Assembly (NCBI GenBank): GCA_025934495.1
Contig: JAICXY010000006.1
Span: 1-62,617 of the forward strand
DNA: 62,617 bases
From: Candidatus Nitrosocosmicus sp.
GTDB lineage: Archaea; Thermoproteota; Nitrososphaeria; Nitrososphaerales; Nitrososphaeraceae
Direction of reading: 5' to 3'
In this document: positions 19,057-27,888 of the stretch, in pieces
Numbering within the stretch: the stretch's first letter is position 1
Layout: the number at the start of each line of letters is the position of its first letter
Program-made: the position numbers and the translations under genes
Notes under the pieces: generated by a model
The model's database searches: none
What the model was told of the DNA's origin: nothing
Seen by the model: the letters and a program-made list of their open reading frames with translations, nothing else

Positions 19057-19115
19057 TGTTACTCAAATTTTTGATTATTTAAATATATAAACATAAAAAG
19101 ATGTAGTTCTAAATA

Positions 19116-19337
19116 TTAAAACTCTTTAGCTGATCTACTTGCCCAAAAAAGAATTGCAACGGTACTTATTATTGAACCAATTATTCCAGCGAGTAATGCT
19201 TCTAGAAAAAATGTTGATAAAAGATTTGGGATAAAAGATTTAAAAAAATTAGATATAAAAGGCAAAATAAAGTAGCCTATTATGCCACCAATAAAACCTA
19301 ATAACCAAAATATCAAAACTATTAATAATCTATTCAT
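19116..19337 (-). CDS. Small two-helix membrane protein
   Basis: A 73-residue protein with hydrophobic segments at about 4-27 and 42-66, the second rich in Gly/Ala/Ile, and a short positively charged C-terminus. It lies just upstream of the TauE gene on the same strand and may be cotranscribed with it. No family recognised. Confidence 0.55.
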   Translation of the reverse strand: MNRLLIVLIFWLLGFIGGIIGYFILPFISNFFKSFIPNLLSTFFLEALLAGIIGSIISTVAILFWASRSAKEF

Positions 19338-19475
19338 TCTTTGAATCCCTTTTATCCAATTATAAAACCTATCAAATATTTTAATAATAAAGTTATTTAC
19401 AATTACATATAAAATTAAATTTATAAATAAAGCTATTAATATGATTTAAGTCATTTTTAATATGTGTAATGCGTA

Positions 19476-19766
19476 ATGACAGCAACAAAGAAAGAATTAA
19501 AACAAAAAGAAAATTTAGAAAGGTTAAATAATGCAACAATAACCCTTGATGCATTAACCAAAAATAGTAATATACAAAGGAACATCAGAAATATGATAAG
19601 AGAGGTTTTGATGATTTTAAAAGATGAAAAAGGAGGCAGCATTTCGGTCAGGGCAGCAAATGCCATTAGTATGCTGGATGGTGTAACTCAAAATCCTCAA
19701 ATGCAATCGCATATTAGAACTTCTCTTTGGCAAGTTGTTTCAGCCTTAGAAAGTATTAGAGAGTAA
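19476..19766 (+). CDS. UPF0147 family protein
   Basis: A 96-residue small helical archaeal protein. The sequence pattern with TLDALTKNSNIQRNIR and AISMLDGVTQNPQMQSHIRT is the UPF0147 signature; the two near-repeats suggest a four-helix arrangement. Function unknown. ATG start. It is convergent with the 47-aa zinc-finger-like gene downstream. Confidence 0.85.
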   Translation: MTATKKELKQKENLERLNNATITLDALTKNSNIQRNIRNMIREVLMILKDEKGGSISVRAANAISMLDGVTQNPQMQSHIRTSLWQVVSALESIRE

Positions 19767-19797
19767 AAAGACATTCGTTTTTTAATAAAAAGAGAAA

Positions 19798-19941
19798 TTA
19801 TTCAGAAGAGGAGGATTTAGGGGGTTTTGGCGGAGGCGGAAGTTTTTCTAATTTATGGTCAGGATTAGCCAAATAGTGTCGCGATGCCCCCTCTCCGCTT
19901 AATACAATATTACAATTATTACATCTATATCTTATTGCCAA
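19798..19941 (-). CDS. 47-aa zinc-finger-like protein
   Basis: A short gene on the reverse strand with TTG start at 19941 and stop at 19798-19800. The product begins LAIRYRCNNCNIVLSGEG, then ASRHYLANPDHKLEKL, and ends in a proline-rich tail PPPPKPPKSSSSE. CxxC followed by two His at typical spacing (RHY...DH) suggests a C2H2-like or treble-clef zinc site. The frame is open over its whole length and the spacing between UPF0147 and aCPSF1 suits a gene. It may be cotranscribed downstream of aCPSF1, whose stop-proximal end overlaps the same AT-rich spacer. Function unknown; the assignment rests on composition and the Cys/His pattern only. Confidence 0.6.
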   Translation of the reverse strand: MAIRYRCNNCNIVLSGEGASRHYLANPDHKLEKLPPPPKPPKSSSSE

Positions 19942-19990
19942 ATCAGATCAAACTTTAAAACATCAAACACAGGAAAAAACTTATCGAAAA

Positions 19991-22138
19991 CTACCTCAAT
20001 TTTATTATTTCCCTATTATCTGGAACACTAGATCTTATTCTTAAACGGGAGTAGATGTTGCTAGCAACATTTTCTGACTTTGATTTTTCGCCATGATTTA
20101 CCAATACTCTTTTTGGTTTAATTTTTGAAATAAAAGACAATATTTGATTAAAATCACTGTGTCCACTGAATCCATCAATTTTTTGTTTTGAGCACCTAAC
20201 TGGAACAACTTTCATTTTTCCATTTTTTTCAACCATACTTGCTTCAGATATAGTTCCATCAAGAACCCGTCTACCTAATGTACCATTTATTTGATAAGAT
20301 ACAAAAATTATTTTGTTTCGAGGGTTTGGAGAAATCTCTTTAAAGTATTCCACCGAAGGTCCGCCTTCCAACATTCCGGATGTGGCCATAATAATTGATG
20401 GAGAATCATCATTAAAAACTTCATCTCTTTTACCAAGGCCATTTATAACCGTAAAATAAGATGATAGAAATGGATTTATGCCCTGCGTTACAGATTTCCT
20501 GACTTCGTATCCTAAATAATGAGCATAAGACATGTGTATGGCACTTGCTTCTGAAATCATACCTTCTATAAAAATAGGGGATTCAATCAATCTGCCATCT
20601 CGCATTTCCTTATCTAAAACAAGCATGATTTCTTGAGCTCTGCCAACAGCTGGTACTGGTATTAAAACTTTACCACCCTGTTTCAATGTATGATTAATAC
20701 TTTCGGTAAATGTATTATAAACAGTAGACTGTTCTGGCATAACATCAGTACTTGCACCATATGTACTTTCTGTAATAATTGTCTCTACTCTGGGATAGTT
20801 TGAAATTGCACTATCTAATAATTGGGTTCTTGCATATTTATAATCACCAGTATATAAAATATTATGGGTCCCCGCAATATTGATATGAACCGTTGCACTC
20901 CCCATTATATGTCCAGCATTATTTAAGGTTATTGTAATGTCAGGCGAAATATCAGTAGGCTTTCCATATGGTATAGGTATACAATGTTTAATTATTTCAT
21001 TCACATCCCTAAGTTCATATGGCAAATAGGTCCCATTACTTTTACTAATTTTAACAGAATCCATCTGTAATAAATTCATTAATGGCAATGTAGGCTCGGT
21101 ACAATATACCGGACCCTTATAACCAAACTTATAAAGCGCAGGTAAAAATCCTTGGTGATCTATATGCGCATGGCTAATAACTATTGCATCTAGATCATCT
21201 AAATTAAAATTAAACCAATCGATTCGAGGATAAGCATTATAACTTTGATTTTCTCCAGGATTTATCCCGCAGTCTAACATGATTTTACTTTCAGGTGTTA
21301 CTACAACAAAACATGATCTACCTACTTGCTTAACGCCACCCAAACAATAAATTAAAACTTCTTTGAGATTATTGTATTTGTAGTTATTAGATGGTCCAAT
21401 AGTATAACTTTTTGAGATTTGATCGGCTAAATATGGGCGAGTAAAAGCATCTTTACCATTATTTCCTTTGGAATATTCTTCATTTAGTTTAAGAAGATTG
21501 TTTGATAATAAAGTAGGTCTAAAAATTCGTTTTCCTAAATTTTGGTAAAAGATCTGCCTATCTTTCGAAGAAGATTTTAATGTAGAATGTATATTTTTTA
21601 TGCTATTAGAAGGAATATGAGGTGAACGCCTGGTATGAGTTATCCAACCAGTTACCTTAGCTATCTTTAAAAAAATATCAGAGGTTATACCCTCAGGATT
21701 ATTTACTTCCAATATTACTTCACCTGTGGCATCATCACAAAAAATTACGGATACAGAAATTTCTTTAGGCAATATTTTAGTTATAGCTGAACGAGATTCG
21801 TCTTCAGTTAAACGGATGTTTGGGTCGGTTCTTATAATAAATCTTTTTTTTAATGATTTTGATAGAGCGGATAGATGCAGTGTTAGTTCGGTTAACGAAA
21901 ATTCAGGGTTTTTTGTATAAAGAGCAATATTAGTCCCCTCCAATTTGGCACAGGTTATTAGAGCTTCCTGAGGTAGAGATTGTAAAATCTGTTTTTCCAT
22001 CTTTTCTTCAAAATCCATCGTAATATTCGAAAAGTCGGTCTTTTCAATTTTATCCGAATTTACGGTAGAAACAACCTTGATTGAATTATTACTATTTGTT
22101 TCAATAATGTCATTTTTTTCAATATTTTCTATCGTCAA
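19991..22138 (-). CDS. fttA: aCPSF1 beta-CASP ribonuclease / termination factor
   Basis: Archaeal homologue of CPSF73, an endo/exoribonuclease that cleaves nascent RNA and terminates transcription. Two N-terminal KH-type domains (about 45-190) are followed by the metallo-beta-lactamase domain with HAHIDH at 323-328, GHIMGSATVHI, YTGDYKYART and ITESTYG. The beta-CASP domain then ends in FSGHSD and VNHGE. The 715 residues exceed the usual ~640: there is an Asn/Ser-rich N-terminal extension and an insertion at about 207-240. A start at Met41 (base 22018) would give a more typical N-terminus. The DNA between here and srp19 (22139-22256) is AT-rich and probably holds its promoter. Confidence 0.93.
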   Translation of the reverse strand: MTIENIEKNDIIETNSNNSIKVVSTVNSDKIEKTDFSNITMDFEEKMEKQILQSLPQEALITCAKLEGTNIALYTKNPEFSLTELTLHLSALSKSLKKRFIIRTDPNIRLTEDESRSAITKILPKEISVSVIFCDDATGEVILEVNNPEGITSDIFLKIAKVTGWITHTRRSPHIPSNSIKNIHSTLKSSSKDRQIFYQNLGKRIFRPTLLSNNLLKLNEEYSKGNNGKDAFTRPYLADQISKSYTIGPSNNYKYNNLKEVLIYCLGGVKQVGRSCFVVVTPESKIMLDCGINPGENQSYNAYPRIDWFNFNLDDLDAIVISHAHIDHQGFLPALYKFGYKGPVYCTEPTLPLMNLLQMDSVKISKSNGTYLPYELRDVNEIIKHCIPIPYGKPTDISPDITITLNNAGHIMGSATVHINIAGTHNILYTGDYKYARTQLLDSAISNYPRVETIITESTYGASTDVMPEQSTVYNTFTESINHTLKQGGKVLIPVPAVGRAQEIMLVLDKEMRDGRLIESPIFIEGMISEASAIHMSYAHYLGYEVRKSVTQGINPFLSSYFTVINGLGKRDEVFNDDSPSIIMATSGMLEGGPSVEYFKEISPNPRNKIIFVSYQINGTLGRRVLDGTISEASMVEKNGKMKVVPVRCSKQKIDGFSGHSDFNQILSFISKIKPKRVLVNHGEKSKSENVASNIYSRLRIRSSVPDNREIIKLR

Positions 22139-22256
22139 TTTATTATTGATCCCTTGTTCTAATTAGCATCCTCATCAAAAAAACACACAATATATTTTAT
22201 ATTATTTAAACTGAATATTTATATTTTTAAAAAATTGACAGCAAATGAAAACAATC

Positions 22257-22568
22257 TCATTTATTTTTTTGCTTTGATCTGTTTAGAATCATTTTCCCTG
22301 CTATGTCTTTCAAAATTTTATTTTTTAACATATTGTTTTTAGATAACATAACATATCCCGATTTAATATGAGGTCTTCGTGGAAACCTAGCACTGTCGTT
22401 TATTTGATCTTTAGTAATATTATACCCTAATGAAACAGCCGCTTCGAGTAATTCAGACAGCAGAGGATCATATATTGCTAATGATTTTGGAATTTTCCTA
22501 CCTTTAGTTCGAGATAAACCTTTATTATAATAGTCTAACCATAGAATGACACTATCATAATCCTTCAT
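22257..22568 (-). CDS. srp19: Signal recognition particle protein SRP19
   Basis: A 103-residue protein that binds 7S RNA and primes SRP54 assembly. Recognisable SRP19 blocks are ILWLDYYNKGLSRTKGRKIP near the N-terminus, LLEAAVSLGYN, and FPRRPHIKSGYVML. The basic C-terminal tail is usual. ATG start. It sits 55 bp downstream of purS on the same strand. Confidence 0.93.
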   Translation of the reverse strand: MKDYDSVILWLDYYNKGLSRTKGRKIPKSLAIYDPLLSELLEAAVSLGYNITKDQINDSARFPRRPHIKSGYVMLSKNNMLKNKILKDIAGKMILNRSKQKNK

Positions 22569-22623
22569 ATTATAATAAATATCTTCATAGTATTTTTAAA
22601 AGTTTAGATCTTTTGATCATAAT

Positions 22624-22911
22624 TTATCGATTTCTTTTGATTATAATTTTACAATCACTTACGATTGGATTATAAATTCTTAAATTATCACACATTTCTT
22701 TTATCTTTATTTTCGCCTCATCAATACTTTTTGCTTCTATTTCGATTTTTAAAGATTTAATTGTTCTTACGGATATAATATTATGATAGCCTTCTTTTAG
22801 GATAAGATCGTTTAATATGGTTTCACCTTCAGGATCATCTAGAAAGCTTTTATTTTCTATGTTAACAATAGCTGTAAATACATTATATTTTATTCTATTT
22901 TGTTCATCCAT
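22624..22911 (-). CDS. purS: Phosphoribosylformylglycinamidine synthase subunit PurS
   Basis: Small subunit of the FGAM synthase complex with PurL and PurQ. The 95-residue protein has the ferredoxin-like PurS pattern: a first strand, the DDPEGETILNDLI helix, the VRTIKSLKIEIEA strand and a KIKEMCDNL helix. It is divergent and a little longer than the usual ~80. ATG start. Divergent from the tRNA gene. Confidence 0.8.
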   Translation of the reverse strand: MDEQNRIKYNVFTAIVNIENKSFLDDPEGETILNDLILKEGYHNIISVRTIKSLKIEIEAKSIDEAKIKIKEMCDNLRIYNPIVSDCKIIIKRNR

Positions 22912-22947
22912 AATTAATTAATCAGCTAAAGAACATAATAAATACAA

Positions 22948-22962
22948 AAGCTTTTAATTAGT
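22948..22962 (+). promoter_or_regulatory. TATA-like box of the tRNA-Thr gene
   Basis: AAGCTTTTAATTAG lies about 30 bases before the mature tRNA 5' end, the right distance for an archaeal TATA box. No mapping data, so tentative. Confidence 0.4.
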
Positions 22963-22986
22963 GATTTTAATTGATAATAATTTTAT

Positions 22987-23060
22987 GGTCATGTAGCTCA
23001 GCCTGGCAGAGCGAAGGTTTTGTAAACCTTAGGTCGCGGGTCCAAATCCCGTCATGACCT
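22987..23060 (+). tRNA. tRNA-Thr (anticodon UGU)
   Basis: The acceptor stem GGTCATG pairs perfectly with CATGACC at 23053-23059. The D-arm contains AGCTCAGCCTGGCAGAGC. The anticodon stem AAGGT/ACCTT encloses the 7-base loop TTTGTAA, giving anticodon TGT. The T-arm GCGGG-TCCAAAT-CCCGT completes the cloverleaf, and the discriminator base is T. No intron and no encoded CCA. Confidence 0.97.
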
Positions 23061-23153
23061 TAATTTATAATAATATATGTCATTCTTGTTTATCATTTTG
23101 ATAGCTTTATTTGACAGAAGAGAATGTAAGTCATTAGGAATAAACAGTTGTCT

Positions 23154-23453
23154 ATGGAACTATTGGGGGAAATTTTACATTTTTCAAAAAGCGGGAGATT
23201 AATTGTTAAAATATACAAATATAAACCGTTTATAAAACCAGGTATGAGCATATCTGACGACCAGGTAAAATATATTGGCAAGATTTCCGAATTATTAGGT
23301 CCGGTTGATTCACCATATGCGTCAGTTATTTCAAACATTCAGAAAAGAAACAAATTAACCGGTACAAAAGTATTCATTTATGAAAATCCAAGGAAAAGCT
23401 ATAGGTCAAAATCATATAACTCCAAAACAAAAATAAAAAGAAATAAAAAATAG
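23154..23453 (+). CDS. gar1: H/ACA ribonucleoprotein subunit Gar1
   Basis: Part of the archaeal H/ACA pseudouridylation RNP with Cbf5, Nop10 and L7Ae. The product has the Gar1 beta-barrel pattern: LGEILHFSKSGRLIVK, DQVKYIGKISELLGPVDSPYASV, then GTKVFIYE, with a Lys/Arg/Ser tail. An in-frame TTG at 23148 would add two residues; the ATG at 23154 is preferred because the family starts at this point. Twelve bases after its stop comes the tfb start, so the two genes are probably one operon, as in many archaea. Confidence 0.88.
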   Translation: MELLGEILHFSKSGRLIVKIYKYKPFIKPGMSISDDQVKYIGKISELLGPVDSPYASVISNIQKRNKLTGTKVFIYENPRKSYRSKSYNSKTKIKRNKK

Positions 23454-23464
23454 GATGGATATAT

Positions 23465-24535
23465 TTGTATAACAAATTAAACTTTAAGAATAATTGTCCA
23501 GAGTGCCATGCAAACATTATCCATGATAATATAAAAGGCGAATTCATTTGTAGTACATGTGGATATGTCATCGAAGAACAATTGGAGGATTATGGATATG
23601 ATGGATATAATAACAATTCTCATAATAACAATATTATTGCAAGAGCTAGTGGATCGAATAGTTTATCATATCATGATTTTGGATTACATACAGAAATAGA
23701 TTATAATGGAAAGGATTACTCCGGGAAGGGACTAGATGACCAGGTAAAAAAATCGCTTATAAATCTAAGGAAATGGAATACCATAATAAGAATTTCAAAT
23801 CCGAAGGAAAGAAGATTATCAAATGTGTTATCCAAAATAAATGAAATATGTTCTGCAGGATCTTTTCCAAATGTAGTTTGCGAAACCGCTGCAATGATAT
23901 ATAGAATTTATGAAAATAAATGCGATACAAAGGGAAAATCATCTATCTGTATGGCCGCAGCTGTGATATTTTATGCGTGTAAAATTTGCTCCATAATAAG
24001 ATCTTTAAGTGAAATTATTAAATTATGCACTACAAACGAGGATTATAGTGGGAGCCTAAAACTGACTTCAAAATATTATAGATCAATGGTGATGATTTGT
24101 GAAGAAGAAGATATAAAAAATCAACAAGATGAAATTAGAAAATCAAAAGAAATTCACAGCAATAAAGAACAGATAAAAAATATTCAAAAGACTACACTAA
24201 ACCATAGTTCTAGAATTTCCAATGTTCAAATAATAAGTATTAGCCAATATATTTCCAAATTAGCAAATTTGTCCAATTTTGATGCCAAAGTTGAAAGGCT
24301 TGCTTTAGAAATAGCAAAAAAAACTGAAAATCACCTACTATCAGATGGGAAACTACCAAATGGAATGGCAGCAGCTTATCTTTATTTAGCATCAATATTA
24401 CTCGGTGTGAATATTTTACAACTCGATATCTCTAAATTAGCTGGAGTAACTGAGGTAACGATTAGAAATAGGTGCAAAGATATTTTAACAAGATATAAAA
24501 TAACTATAAAAATTAAACCCAATTCAGCCAAGTAA
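23465..24535 (+). CDS. tfb: Transcription initiation factor TFB
   Basis: Archaeal TFIIB homologue that binds TBP-DNA and recruits RNA polymerase. An N-terminal zinc ribbon has CPEC and CSTCGY (about residues 15-37). The B-reader/linker includes an Asn-rich insertion (YGYDGYNNNSHNNN). Two cyclin folds follow, with NEICSAGSFPNVVCETAAMIY in the first and LPNGMAAAYLYLASILLGV and TEVTIRNRCKDIL in the second. At 356 residues it is longer than the usual ~300, partly because of a polar insertion of about 25 residues between the folds (near 215-240). TTG start at 23465. Confidence 0.92.
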   Translation: MYNKLNFKNNCPECHANIIHDNIKGEFICSTCGYVIEEQLEDYGYDGYNNNSHNNNIIARASGSNSLSYHDFGLHTEIDYNGKDYSGKGLDDQVKKSLINLRKWNTIIRISNPKERRLSNVLSKINEICSAGSFPNVVCETAAMIYRIYENKCDTKGKSSICMAAAVIFYACKICSIIRSLSEIIKLCTTNEDYSGSLKLTSKYYRSMVMICEEEDIKNQQDEIRKSKEIHSNKEQIKNIQKTTLNHSSRISNVQIISISQYISKLANLSNFDAKVERLALEIAKKTENHLLSDGKLPNGMAAAYLYLASILLGVNILQLDISKLAGVTEVTIRNRCKDILTRYKITIKIKPNSAK

Positions 24536-24587
24536 TACTAGAAATAAAATTTAAAGGTATAAATTATGATTTGATAATATATTATTA

Positions 24588-24920
24588 ATGGGCGGCAATA
24601 AAAAGAAACCTACCCAATCAAATGCATCAAAATCACAAGATAATAAAAACACTAAAAAAGATGAAACAAAAAAATCAGCAACACCTGCCAAACCACAACA
24701 GAAACAAAAGTTATCAGTATTGATTGAAGAAAACCAAGGAATGAAAGCTATTGGATCTATGAAAGCTATTACAATTCATGGGTTAGCAAGGACATTGGGT
24801 GTAAAGATATCTGTAGCTAATAATTTTATAAAAAATCTGGAAAACAAAAATATTGTTATAAATGTAGGAGGATATAGCGGCCACAAAATTTATCAGAAAA
24901 TTAGTAATAGAATTAGTTAA
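24588..24920 (+). CDS. rps25e: Small ribosomal subunit protein eS25
   Basis: A 110-residue 30S protein. The Lys/Gln/Ser-rich N-terminal tail (1-42) precedes the winged-helix core, with ITIHGLARTLGVKISVANNF and NVGGYSGHKIYQ typical of eS25. ATG start. Its stop overlaps the convergent cyclophilin-like gene by 4 bp. Confidence 0.92.
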   Translation: MGGNKKKPTQSNASKSQDNKNTKKDETKKSATPAKPQQKQKLSVLIEENQGMKAIGSMKAITIHGLARTLGVKISVANNFIKNLENKNIVINVGGYSGHKIYQKISNRIS

Positions 24921-25309
24921 ATTTTTTGAATAGTGAGAATATCCCCAGCTTTTGTTTTTACAAGTTCGTCCAAATTTTGTGTTTTAATAAATCCCATATG
25001 ACTGAATTGTTTTTGGCTATGAGTATAATCTTCTAAAAAAATATAAATACAATTAGATATGGATGAAAAAGCAATATCTCCCTTTTTAAAACTACTTTGA
25101 GGTTTTTCAAGCCCAATATCCAATTCTAATTTTAATTGAAGAAATTTTTTTTGAAAATTGTTAATTAATTGACTTATAGGTAAATGGTTTAAAACTTTTT
25201 TGATAGTTAGAGGAGAAAGATGTCTAATTAATTCTCCATCCATCTTTACAGTATTATTTAATGTTAGTATAATAGGTATTCGTGATACACTGGATATATT
25301 TTTAGACAT
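24917..25309 (-). CDS. Cyclophilin-like-fold protein
   Basis: A 130-residue protein. The block FKKGDIAFSSISNCIYIFLED (about residues 73-93) and its strand pattern resemble the small archaeal/bacterial cyclophilin-like family (TM1367/DUF3830 type). No typical peptidyl-prolyl isomerase active-site arginine is obvious, so enzymatic activity is doubtful. ATG start, divergent from rpoK with about 75 bp of AT-rich DNA. Confidence 0.6.
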   Translation of the reverse strand: MSKNISSVSRIPIILTLNNTVKMDGELIRHLSPLTIKKVLNHLPISQLINNFQKKFLQLKLELDIGLEKPQSSFKKGDIAFSSISNCIYIFLEDYTHSQKQFSHMGFIKTQNLDELVKTKAGDILTIQKI

Positions 25310-25384
25310 ATAAAATATATCAAAGTTTATAAATATGAACTTTCAGCAACATTTAATTATATATTTTAATGAATTTTCATAACA

Positions 25385-25822
25385 GTGGCTGTTAAAAGGA
25401 CAAGAAAGAAATCAACAGTGAAAAAAAATGAAGACGAAATTGAAGAGATTCAAAATTCAGAAAATATTGACAGTGATAAAAACACTTTAGAAGCCAAAAA
25501 AGATACCTCAAAAGAAAAGATAGAATATAAAATCTATGACGCGGAAACTGAATTTAAGCTCAAAGAAATATTTTCAAAGGAAAACAAGATTCTTATAGGT
25601 CCTGCCAGGTTAACAAGATTCGAAAAGGCAAGAATTACGGGAGCAAGATCATTACAATTATCTCTGGGTGCCCCCACTTTATGCAAAATTCCAACAGAAA
25701 TGACAGATACTATAATGATAGCCAAATTTGAATTGGATAAAAAAACATTACCTATTTCAATTAGAAGAATATTACCAAACGGCTTATATCAAGACATATC
25801 TATAGATTGGACAATAAAATAA
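25385..25822 (+). CDS. rpoK: RNA polymerase subunit Rpo6 (RpoK)
   Basis: Omega/Rpb6 homologue that helps RNA polymerase assembly. The conserved core LTRFEKARITGARSLQLSLGAP (about 79-100) and the C-terminal LPISIRRILPNG segment are diagnostic. The N-terminal 70 residues are an acidic and lysine-rich tail. This makes 145 residues, longer than many archaeal RpoK (~60-100) but with an intact core. GTG start. Confidence 0.92.
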   Translation: MAVKRTRKKSTVKKNEDEIEEIQNSENIDSDKNTLEAKKDTSKEKIEYKIYDAETEFKLKEIFSKENKILIGPARLTRFEKARITGARSLQLSLGAPTLCKIPTEMTDTIMIAKFELDKKTLPISIRRILPNGLYQDISIDWTIK

Positions 25823-25865
25823 ATAATAAATTTAATTTCAAATAAATTTAAAGTCACCAATTTTA

Positions 25866-27365
25866 TTATTTCCTTATGTACAGATAAATATCATTAAAAT
25901 TTGTACCTGTATACCCGGTAAAAATATTAGAGTAAAGCTGTAGAAGTAAGTTGTAGGAATCATGTCCTGCAGTATATTTATTAATTTCTATTTTATTTCT
26001 TTTTAAAAACTCGATGGTGGTAGGGGAAATTAACCCGCCCGCTGCCGGGGTATTTCCATCAATACCATCTGTACCTATAAATATTATAGAGTAATCGTTA
26101 GAATTATAATTACAGAAAAAATCGAGTAAAAGACATAGAGCCTCTTGGTTTCTCCCACCTCTGCCTACATTATTTTTATTAACTGTATTAGTTATCTCAC
26201 CCCCCATTAAAATACAACTATTTTCTTTCAAATATTTTTTTACTATTTCTTTAGAATCATCTATAAATTCAGGTAAATGTTTATCATATCCGGAACCTAA
26301 ATATAGAACGTTATAACCTTTTTTCTTTAAATACCGAATTAAAAAACCACAAAATTCATAATTGTTACCTATTATAAAATTGTTAACATCTTTCTCAAAA
26401 AATTCTTTAGGTTTTAAGGTTTCAGGTATCATATATCTCGTACCAAGATTTATTATTTTTCGAACTTTTTCCATAGTATAGTCAGCAAGATTTAATAGAA
26501 AATATTTTTCTAATACATATTTTGCATTTAAATATGTGGATTCATCAAAAGTAGTCAAACCTGATCCAATAGTATCCAAATAATCTCCTACCACATCAGA
26601 AAGAATTAAACTTATAACACAACATTCATTGTTTATGTACCTTAACATATTTCCTCCTTTAATTTTCGATAAATGCTTCCTTACAATATTGATTTCTTTT
26701 ATATTTGCTCCACAATTTATTAATAATTTATTTACAGTTTTTTTATCATCTAATGTTAGGTTACCTATTGGAGATACTAATAATGATGATGCACCACCAG
26801 ATATTAAAAAAATAATCACATCATTCCCCTTTGTTTGAGATAATAATTGGATAACTTTTTCAGACGCCTCTAAACTATTATTATCAGGGATTGGATGAGA
26901 GGACTTTATTATAAGAATTCTTTCTTTTTCTAGCAACCTTTTTTCAAAATAATTATGATCAAGTGTTTGACCTTTTGGCATAATTAATATAGCATTTTTA
27001 ACTTTTTCTTTAAAGATTTCCAAAATAGATTTTAACATTTTTACAGATGCCTTTCCTACACTAATGACAAAGAGCGAGCTTTTATCATCAAGGTAAAAAA
27101 TTTTGTTATGATTATTGATATCTTTTATTAAAAAATGAGAATTTAAACAAATAGTTTTTTCTTTTACAATTTTATCTGGACTAGCATTATAAAAAGCAAA
27201 TTCTAAGGCATTTAATGAATCAATTACAGATTTGTAATTATGTTTTTTAAACAAATATTTTTTATTTCGTATAATACTTTTTTTTTGATTAATTTTGTTT
27301 TCTCTACTACTTCTACCTACTCCATCATCAACAACAGAAAATCCATCATTGTTTTCCACATTCAA
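25866..27365 (-). CDS. gckA: Glycerate 2-kinase (MOFRL family)
   Basis: Phosphorylates glycerate to 2-phosphoglycerate. The N-terminal DUF4147 domain contains FVISVGKASVKML, SSHPIPDNNS, FLISGGASSLL and IRKHLSKIKGGN (read here as VRKHLSKIKGGN). The C-terminal MOFRL domain contains GGEITNTV, GRGGRNQEALCL and GTDGIDGNTPAAGG. The frame stays open to 27476, but that longer version overlaps the divergent DUF2203 gene, adds a non-family N-terminus and would swallow the promoter-like AATATA/TTTAAA stretch at 27370-27390. A TTG at 27365 or a GTG a few codons later is more likely. Exact start uncertain. Confidence 0.85.
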   Translation of the reverse strand: MNVENNDGFSVVDDGVGRSSRENKINQKKSIIRNKKYLFKKHNYKSVIDSLNALEFAFYNASPDKIVKEKTICLNSHFLIKDINNHNKIFYLDDKSSLFVISVGKASVKMLKSILEIFKEKVKNAILIMPKGQTLDHNYFEKRLLEKERILIIKSSHPIPDNNSLEASEKVIQLLSQTKGNDVIIFLISGGASSLLVSPIGNLTLDDKKTVNKLLINCGANIKEINIVRKHLSKIKGGNMLRYINNECCVISLILSDVVGDYLDTIGSGLTTFDESTYLNAKYVLEKYFLLNLADYTMEKVRKIINLGTRYMIPETLKPKEFFEKDVNNFIIGNNYEFCGFLIRYLKKKGYNVLYLGSGYDKHLPEFIDDSKEIVKKYLKENSCILMGGEITNTVNKNNVGRGGRNQEALCLLLDFFCNYNSNDYSIIFIGTDGIDGNTPAAGGLISPTTIEFLKRNKIEINKYTAGHDSYNLLLQLYSNIFTGYTGTNFNDIYLYIRK

Positions 27366-27449
27366 TAAATATATTAAAAATTTTAAATGTTTTTTATAAC
27401 ATGGATATAATAATATAGAAATAAATAATATTTTAATATATAATAAAAG

Positions 27450-27872
27450 ATGTTTAATTTCTATACTCCCGATCAAGCAAACGAACTCTTGCCTGAAATT
27501 AAAAGGAGATTTAATAAAATTATAGATAAAAGAAATGAAATTATACTAATTCAAAATGAATTAAATAATATAATAGACGGATATCAATCATTTAAGATTT
27601 TTTTTGATAAAAAAAAAGAGCTTAACAAAACAATATCTTTATTATATAAAGAAGTAGAAGAAATAGAAGAATTTGGCATATTGATTAAAAGTTTAGATGA
27701 AGGTCTTGTTGACTTTCCATCTAAAAGATTTGATGAAGAAGTATGGTTATGCTGGAAAATTGAGGAAGAGAAGATCAGATTTTGGCATGGCAAAAATGAA
27801 GGATTTATTGGTAGGAAACCTTTGTCTGTTAAAGGTACTTATAGTGAAGACAATTTAGAGGATTTAAGATAG
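27450..27872 (+). CDS. DUF2203 family protein
   Basis: A 140-residue protein. It starts MFNFYTPDQANELLPEIK and contains a coiled-coil (20-75). The conserved C-terminal block is GLVDFPSKRFDEEVWLCWKIEEE followed by IRFWHGKNEGFIGRKPL, the DUF2203 signature. Function unknown. It is 16 bp upstream of the trpE-like gene and probably cotranscribed. Confidence 0.85.
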   Translation: MFNFYTPDQANELLPEIKRRFNKIIDKRNEIILIQNELNNIIDGYQSFKIFFDKKKELNKTISLLYKEVEEIEEFGILIKSLDEGLVDFPSKRFDEEVWLCWKIEEEKIRFWHGKNEGFIGRKPLSVKGTYSEDNLEDLR

Positions 27873-27874
27873 AT

Positions 27875-27882
27875 AAGGAGAT
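27875..27882 (+). promoter_or_regulatory. Shine-Dalgarno site fixing the TTG start at 27889
   Basis: AAGGAGAT lies about 8 bases before the TTG codon that begins the chorismate-enzyme gene. It supports that start and a leadered, internal-operon cistron. Confidence 0.7.
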
Positions 27883-27888
27883 CTTTAT

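Noticed and set aside
27366-27476. Upstream extension of the glycerate kinase to an ATG at 27476
   Set aside because: It overlaps the divergent DUF2203 gene, has no family similarity and covers a promoter-like stretch.
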